From assembly GCF_002111585.1 (NCBI RefSeq), contig NZ_LUTP01000010.1, forward strand, positions 1-64,000: 64,000 bases of DNA, in the 5' to 3' direction. The notes under the pieces are model-generated. The model ran no database searches. It saw nothing but the letters and a program-made list of their open reading frames with translations, and was not told the origin of the DNA. This DNA comes from Lonsdalea iberica. Lineage in GTDB: Bacteria > Pseudomonadota > Gammaproteobacteria > Enterobacterales > Enterobacteriaceae. Positions 59,088-64,000 of this stretch are shown one piece after another. The number at the start of each line of letters is the position of its first letter. Within the stretch, counting starts at the first letter, position 1. Both the position numbers and the translations under genes were made by a program.

Positions 59088-60326
59088 ATGCAGGAGAGCC
59101 GCGTTATCACATCTGTCAGCCGTACATCTAGGAAGATCAAACTTTCCCTGATGGGGCCTGCGTTTATCGCGGCAATCGGCTATATCGATCCTGGTAACTT
59201 CGCGACCAATATTCAGGCCGGGGCATCTTACGGCTATCAGCTGTTGTGGGTGGTCGTATGGGCTAATCTCATGGCCATGCTGATTCAGCTACTTTCGGCC
59301 AAGTTGGGAATTGCGACCGGTAAAAATCTTGCAGAGCATATTCGCGATCGCTTTCCGCGTCCTGCCGTTTGGGCCTATTGGGTACAGGCGGAAATTATCG
59401 CTATGGCGACCGACCTGGCGGAGTTTATCGGCGCCGCTATCGGCTTCAAACTGTTGCTGGGCGTCTCTCTGCTGGAAGGCGCGGTGCTGACCGGTATCGC
59501 TACGTTCCTGATACTGATGCTGCAACAGCGCGGGCAAAAGCCGCTTGAGATGGTGATAGGCGGTCTGCTGCTGTTCGTCGCGGCGGCCTATATCGTTGAG
59601 CTGATATTTTCTCGTCCTGAGCTGGCGTCGATTGCGCGTGGCATGGCGATTCCAAGTCTGCCGACCTCAGACGCCGTGCTGTTGGCGGCAGGCGTACTGG
59701 GGGCGACTATCATGCCGCACGTCATTTATCTGCATTCGTCGCTGACGCAGCGTAAGGGAGACAATACTCGCAGCGATCGCTATGCTTCGACGAAGTTCGA
59801 TGTGGCCGTAGCCATGACTATCGCTGGATTCGTCAATCTCGCCATGATGGCGACAGCCGCAGCGGCGTTCCACTTTAGCGGCAACACCCACGTGGCGGAT
59901 CTGGATCAGGCGTATTTAACCCTTAAACCCCTGTTGGGACAGGCAGCCGCCACGATATTCGGTCTCAGTCTGGTCATTGCGGGGCTGTCGTCGACGGTGG
60001 TGGGTACTCTGGCGGGGCAGGTCGTTATGCAGGGATTCGTCCGCTTTAGAATACCGCTGTGGCTGCGTAGAGCGGTGACCATGCTGCCATCGTTTATCGT
60101 CATCCTGTGCGGTATGGACCCCACGCGGGTGCTGGTCATGAGTCAGGTACTGCTGAGCTTTGGCATTGCGCTGGCGCTGGTTCCTCTGCTGTTATTCACC
60201 AACGACCGCAAACTCATGGGCGATTTAGTCAACGGCCGGTGGGTGAAATTGATTGGCTGGGTCATCGTCGCCGTGGTGGTGACATTGAACCTCTATCTGC
60301 TGATTGGCAGCCTGTTCGGTCTCTAG
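59088..60326 (+). CDS. mntH: Manganese transporter MntH (NRAMP family)
   Basis: Proton-coupled Mn2+ (and Fe2+) importer of the inner membrane. 412 residues from the ATG at 59088, with AAGGG upstream; an in-frame ATG at 59067 adds 7 residues. Eleven predicted membrane segments. Key motifs: [11 protein letters not shown] (metal-binding DPGN), [14 protein letters not shown] and [15 protein letters not shown] (MPH). Nearly the E. coli sequence through the core. Controlled by the Fur box; ends in a strong hairpin. Confidence 0.96.
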   Translation: MQESRVITSVSRTSRKIKLSLMGPAFIAAIGYIDPGNFATNIQAGASYGYQLLWVVVWANLMAMLIQLLSAKLGIATGKNLAEHIRDRFPRPAVWAYWVQAEIIAMATDLAEFIGAAIGFKLLLGVSLLEGAVLTGIATFLILMLQQRGQKPLEMVIGGLLLFVAAAYIVELIFSRPELASIARGMAIPSLPTSDAVLLAAGVLGATIMPHVIYLHSSLTQRKGDNTRSDRYASTKFDVAVAMTIAGFVNLAMMATAAAAFHFSGNTHVADLDQAYLTLKPLLGQAAATIFGLSLVIAGLSSTVVGTLAGQVVMQGFVRFRIPLWLRRAVTMLPSFIVILCGMDPTRVLVMSQVLLSFGIALALVPLLLFTNDRKLMGDLVNGRWVKLIGWVIVAVVVTLNLYLLIGSLFGL

Positions 60327-60332
60327 CACAAA

Positions 60333-60359
60333 GCGCGGCGCTTATTGCGCCGCGTCTTT
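60333..60359 (+). terminator. Terminator after mntH
   Basis: GCGCGGCGC (60333-60341), loop TTATT, GCGCCGCGT (60347-60355), then CTTT. Between convergent mntH and the tautomerase gene. Confidence 0.75.
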
Positions 60360-60366
60360 ACGCGGT

Positions 60367-60567
60367 TTATTTCCCTTTTCTTAATTCGGTCACCGGGACG
60401 CCGCCGATTCCCCAGTTATCCGTATCAACCTCCTCAATCACCACGACGGTGGTGCTGGGATTTTTGTTCAAAACGTCCACCAGCAATTTTGTCGCGCCTT
60501 CAATCAATTGCTTTTTCTGGTCAGCGGTCACGCCTTCCCGTGTAATTTTGATATTGACGTATGGCAT
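60367..60567 (-). CDS. 4-oxalocrotonate tautomerase family protein
   Basis: 66-residue small tautomerase. Pro is residue 2 of the gene product and becomes the catalytic N-terminal Pro after Met removal. MPYVNIKITREGVT, KKQLIEGATKLLVDVLNKNP and DNWGIGGVPV fit the 4-OT/YusQ-like group, which catalyses keto-enol shifts on small carbonyl compounds. It lies 43 nt downstream of the FAD protein gene on the same strand, so probably the last gene of the MFS-FAD-tautomerase unit. The substrate is unknown. Confidence 0.88.
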   Translation of the reverse strand: MPYVNIKITREGVTADQKKQLIEGATKLLVDVLNKNPSTTVVVIEEVDTDNWGIGGVPVTELRKGK

Positions 60568-60610
60568 AGTTTCCTCCGGTGTAGACTCGAAAATTATTCA
60601 GGTAACAGGA

Positions 60611-62444
60611 CTACGAGAACACATTTGAATCATCCATGGAGTGAAGCTGTTCCAGCTGCTGATACATGTCGATAACGCATCTTCCGGCATCCTGCAGCGC
60701 GCGCGAGTTAACCTGCGGACGTGGCAGCACATAGGTATAGAAGTTCGGCCCTTCAGCGAGAACACCCAGCGCCCACAGTGATTTCTGCGCTTCTCCTTCG
60801 CTAGAGATCGGATGCTGATTGCGATCGATATCTATCCCGCCGGGATGATAGCCTTGGTTGATGAAGGGGCGGATAATTCCCTGTGTGATGAGGTTGTGGA
60901 TAAACGGCGAATCATCGTGCAGTACAGAGAAACTGTCGATCCTGGCTTTGATCAGCACATCGAATTCCGTCCGGCTGTTTGTCTCGGTAAACGAGCTGTT
61001 AATCTCGTAACAGCCTGATTGGGCGTTGAGCATCAGTGTAGACGCGGGCCCCCCGCAAGCTTGACCACCCCCGCTTCCATCAGCGCCAGCAGTTCACGGT
61101 TCCGCTCTAATGGCGGTCCCACCGCGATGCGGTTAAAAATTGGCGCGTAGTGGTCCGAGAGACGCTGATGAGATTCGCCGGTTAACCCGCCGAAATCGAT
61201 CGCACTTCGCAGAATATCGCGCACGTCTCGAATCACATCGGTGGCCGCTTTGATTGGGCCCTCAATATTGCCTTGATCCGCGGCGTGGAGATCGTCAATC
61301 AGGTGCGCCATCAAGAATTCAGTGTAAGCCTGCAGGGAAGCGAATGACCTGCCCTGATGTGGATAAAACAGCGCGAGGATACATTGACGATCCGCAGGAT
61401 CTTCTTGATACGTCGCCGCATCCGGCCACTGCTTATCTAGAGTGCTGCGATAGACGTAGCACATCTCCTTCATCAGCAGAGGCAGGATCTGTTTTTCTAA
61501 ATCCAGCTTCGACGATCCCGTGTCGGAGAGCGTCTGCTGACGAAGTTTGTCGATGACGGCGAGAGTAATGAATGCGGGATGGTGTTGCCCGCCGACGCCC
61601 TTCTGATTACGACCGCGGCTGCTAAACGGCAGTGCCTGACGGGAGAACAGGGCGATAGCCGGTTCACGTCCGCTGGGGGTGTAGCGCAGTCGGTCTCCCT
61701 CTTCTGTGAAAATGCCTCCTCGGCCATAGGTCAGTTGCGATAGCACATCGTAAGCGGTAAGCCCCATACCTTGAATCAGCACGCGCGACTGTGGCGATAT
61801 CTCGTCCAGCATCGTGGTGGGATAAGGTGTGCTGAAATACTGAAGACGGGGATTTCGTATGCCTTGGCGGCCACAAATTGCAGCAGCACGTGATCGTCAA
61901 TGGACAGCCTATTGCGCCCATGCCCGGTGGTGAGGAAAACAAAATCGGCTGTAATGCTCGTCCCGCCCTCCAGATCAACCGTGGTTTTCCCGTTATTTCG
62001 AAGGGTCATGTTGGTGGCACGGTGCGGACGATAGTGGATCACGAAATCCTGAGGCAGCTCGCGGGTGATTTCGTGGTATCCCCAGGCAAGATATTTGCCC
62101 AGCAGACGACGGGGAAGGTAGTCGTTTTCCTGAATTTCAGTGCCATTTTTGTTTCGGTAGCCCTGTGCTCTAGCCCACTCACACAAGTTGAGCCCACGGC
62201 GGATGGGGCCGGTATTTCTGACCGACTCATCGCCAAAGAGCGTAATTTGACTGGCGACGGTGTTGACCAGCAGGTGGTCGGGTTGTTGAGGATGGTGAGC
62301 TCCCGTGCCAATTTCATTGGGATCAACGAGCAGGATTTCCATTCCTTCTGGGGGTGGTGAGAGGTGATAAAGCGTAATCAGACGTTCAAGAATACTTAAT
62401 CCTCTTGGACCTACGCCCAATATTGCAATAGTTGTTCGAGCCAT
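60611..62444 (-). pseudogene. FAD/NAD(P)-binding protein (FAD_NAD_binding type), with two frameshifts
   Basis: A flavoprotein-like oxidoreductase of about 611 residues if repaired. The N-terminal Rossmann site is IAILGVGPRGLSILERL; next come HLLVNTVASQITLFGD and VFLTTGHGRNR. The middle part (61033-61812) has VLIQGMGLTAYDVLSQLTYGRGG, and the end (60611-61033) completes the fold. The three parts are in three frames. Near 61873 the sense GTGGCCGCCAAGG needs one C (GTGGCCCGCCAAGG) to read VARQGIRNPRLQYFSTPYPT. Near 61052 a G6 run read as G7 gives LAGGPASTLMLNAQSG. Both are single losses in G/C runs. The family occurs in secondary metabolism and siderophore loci; the role here is unknown. Starts 3 nt after the MFS gene. 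Confidence 0.8.
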
Positions 62445-62447
62445 AAC

Positions 62448-63638
62448 TCATCTCCTTTGATTGATCGAACATTGACGATTTCCTGTTGTGAAATAACTCA
62501 TTCCAGAGGCAATAAATAACGCGATGGCACCGCAGACAGTGGCGAAGACGACTGCGTGGGGACCGGATTTCAGCGCGCTGGTCAGCAAGGGGCCGGCAAT
62601 TTGCCCTATCCCGTAAGTCAGGGTAACCAGTCCGAGCAGATTGATATGTCGTGGAACGCGAATGCGTTTGGCTAACGGCATCACCAGTGAGGTGGAGCCC
62701 ATGAACGTGGCGCCGAACCCGATGCTGCTGAGGATTAATAGTACGGGTGAGTTACTAACCAAGGTCAGCAGGACGCACGCTCCCTGCAGGAAAAGATTGA
62801 CCGTCAGGCATTGCAGCGTTCCCCACCGACCCGCGGCCCAAAGCCAAATGAAGCAGCCGGGAATGATGCCGAGACCGACCAGCGACCACAGGTGGCTGGC
62901 TAGCAGCGGAAATGCCAGTGTTGTGGCCATCAAAGGCAGATAGGTGGCGATGATGATGTAGCCGAAGCCGGCGAGTCCATACAGCAGCGCCAACTGCCAC
63001 CAGAGAATGGTTTCCTGTTTGACCGGCGTGGGAGCGACGCCGGCAGATGCCGCCGCACGCCGTGGCGTCAGCAGCCACATCCCCAGCAACAGCAGAGCGG
63101 ACAGCAGGCCCGCGCCCCACCACAGCGTCTCTGCGTCCAGCGCATAGCGCTGCCCGGCGACGACATACTCATTCCCCATGATGATTCCCACGCCAACGCC
63201 CGCATATAGCGCAGCGATAGCGCCAAAGTCATGCGTGAGGCGCATGATGCTTAAAGAGCCGAAAATCATCATTCCTGCGCTGGCGATACCGGCGGTGAAA
63301 CGAATCAACAGCGTCGGGGTAAAATCATGAGACAGGGCCATAGCCAATGTCAGTACCGCGGTGACGATAGCGGCGGCAAACAGCGTCGCGCTGGTGTAAG
63401 CGGGGGGAATCAGGCGGCTGAAAGCAAACAGCAGGCTACCAAACAGATACCCCGCATAGTTGGCGCTGGCAAGATACGAGAGCTGGTCGAACGTAAACAG
63501 TTTCTCGCTGAGCATGACGGGCAACATGGGGGTGAAGAGAAAACGGCCGAGTCCCATTCCCAGCGCCAAAATCGCCATGCCGAACAGTGCAGTGCTAATA
63601 GATGACGACATTTGCTGGGAATATCGCACTTGATTCAT
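62448..63638 (-). CDS. MFS transporter, YbfB/YjiJ family
   Basis: Twelve-segment inner-membrane transporter of 396 residues. The N-terminus with GMAILALGMGLGRFLFTPMLPVML and QLSYLASANYAGYLFGSLLF is the signature of the YbfB/YjiJ group. TPRRAAASAGVAPTPVK is the central cytoplasmic loop. First gene of the operon with the FAD protein and tautomerase, and divergent from a LysR regulator, so it probably exports or imports the same compound they act on. The substrate is unknown. Confidence 0.85.
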   Translation of the reverse strand: MNQVRYSQQMSSSISTALFGMAILALGMGLGRFLFTPMLPVMLSEKLFTFDQLSYLASANYAGYLFGSLLFAFSRLIPPAYTSATLFAAAIVTAVLTLAMALSHDFTPTLLIRFTAGIASAGMMIFGSLSIMRLTHDFGAIAALYAGVGVGIIMGNEYVVAGQRYALDAETLWWGAGLLSALLLLGMWLLTPRRAAASAGVAPTPVKQETILWWQLALLYGLAGFGYIIIATYLPLMATTLAFPLLASHLWSLVGLGIIPGCFIWLWAAGRWGTLQCLTVNLFLQGACVLLTLVSNSPVLLILSSIGFGATFMGSTSLVMPLAKRIRVPRHINLLGLVTLTYGIGQIAGPLLTSALKSGPHAVVFATVCGAIALFIASGMSYFTTGNRQCSINQRR

Positions 63639-63749
63639 TTTTCTCTTCCGCAGATAGCAGGAATGGTGTTAGAGCTATCCTGACGGTTATTAAGATAAAT
63701 AAAAGTGAATATTTATTAGCTAAATATTCATTTAAAGGGAACGTGCGAT

Positions 63750-64000
63750 ATGAACAGCGATTCACTGCGTTTCTTCAAAGCCGTCGCTGAGACAGGCTCT
63801 GTCACAGAAGCGTCAAAGCGTTTGCACTGCGTTTCGTCAAATGTGACTACCCGGCTCAAGCGATTAGAAGCCAGCCTCAATGTCTGTCTGTTCAGGCGTG
63901 AGAAAAATCGTCTCCACATCACGCCGGAGGGCGAATACTTGCTGGGGTACGCCAAACAGATTTTGGCGTTGCTGGACGAGGCGCAGCGAAATTTGCAGGC
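63750..64000 (+). CDS. LysR family transcriptional regulator (3' end outside window)
   Basis: ATG at 63750 with AAGGGA upstream; 83 codons visible before the window ends. They hold the N-terminal winged HTH of LysR proteins: LRFFKAVAETGSVTEASKRLHCVSSNVTTRLKRLEASL and LFRREKNRLHITPEGEYLL. The inducer-binding domain is not seen. Divergent from the MFS-FAD-tautomerase operon with 111 nt between, the usual layout for a LysR protein controlling its neighbour. Confidence 0.9.
   Translation, partial: MNSDSLRFFKAVAETGSVTEASKRLHCVSSNVTTRLKRLEASLNVCLFRREKNRLHITPEGEYLLGYAKQILALLDEAQRNLQ

Overview
The window looks like a chromosomal segment of a gamma-proteobacterium of the order Enterobacterales. The blocks grpE-nadK-recN-bamE-ratB-ratA-smpB-ssrA and ghxP-yjcE-acs follow the E. 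coli gene order, proteins are close to their E. coli counterparts (LpxP, GhxP, DdlA, MltB, MntH), and the tmRNA tag is ANDENYAVAA. A large NRPS, nifJ and this housekeeping context would suit Pectobacteriaceae (Brenneria, Lonsdalea or Dickeya relatives), but the genus is a guess.

Layout. (1) 1-18292: a GC-rich non-ribosomal peptide synthetase locus that begins before the window. It covers a partial A domain plus T, then five C-A-T modules, and ends in two tandem thioesterases. Binding-pocket residues suggest X-Leu-(Pro-like?)-Gly-Leu-(unassigned). A single-base loss near 10765 splits the second protein inside a condensation domain. (2) 18293-33969: an O-antigen locus. It opens with an RfaH ops/JUMPstart element and a 26-bp tandem duplication, then rfbBADC (dTDP-rhamnose), AT-rich glycosyltransferases and an RgpF-like protein on +. 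These converge on wzm-wzt (ABC export) and two further transferases on -. It closes with a WbpM/CapD-type dehydratase (frameshifted), an epimerase/reductase and an initiating sugar-phosphate transferase. (3) 34670-41223: lpxP, ghxP, yjcE and acs. (4) 41224-53789: a PAS-like orphan, an AI-2E family membrane protein, an L,D-transpeptidase, nifJ, a GNAT acetyltransferase, ddlA, mltB, ssrA and smpB. (5) 53944-60326: ratA-ratB, bamE, recN, nadK, grpE and mntH. (6) 60367-64000: a tautomerase / FAD-NAD(P)-binding protein / MFS transporter operon divergent from a LysR regulator that runs off the window.

Functionally, rfbBADC feeds dTDP-rhamnose to the rhamnosyltransferases. The dehydratase, reductase and initiating transferase probably make the first N-acetylated deoxysugar on undecaprenyl phosphate. 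Wzm/Wzt would export the finished chain. The NRPS next to it makes a small, probably cyclic or lipidated peptide, inferred from the tandem TE.

Six single-base losses, all in short G/C runs, break NRPS2, the dehydratase, recN, nadK (essential in E. coli) and the FAD protein (twice). The regularity and the hit in nadK point to sequencing or assembly undercalls rather than true pseudogenes. I saw no CRISPR array, insertion sequence, prophage or tRNA.
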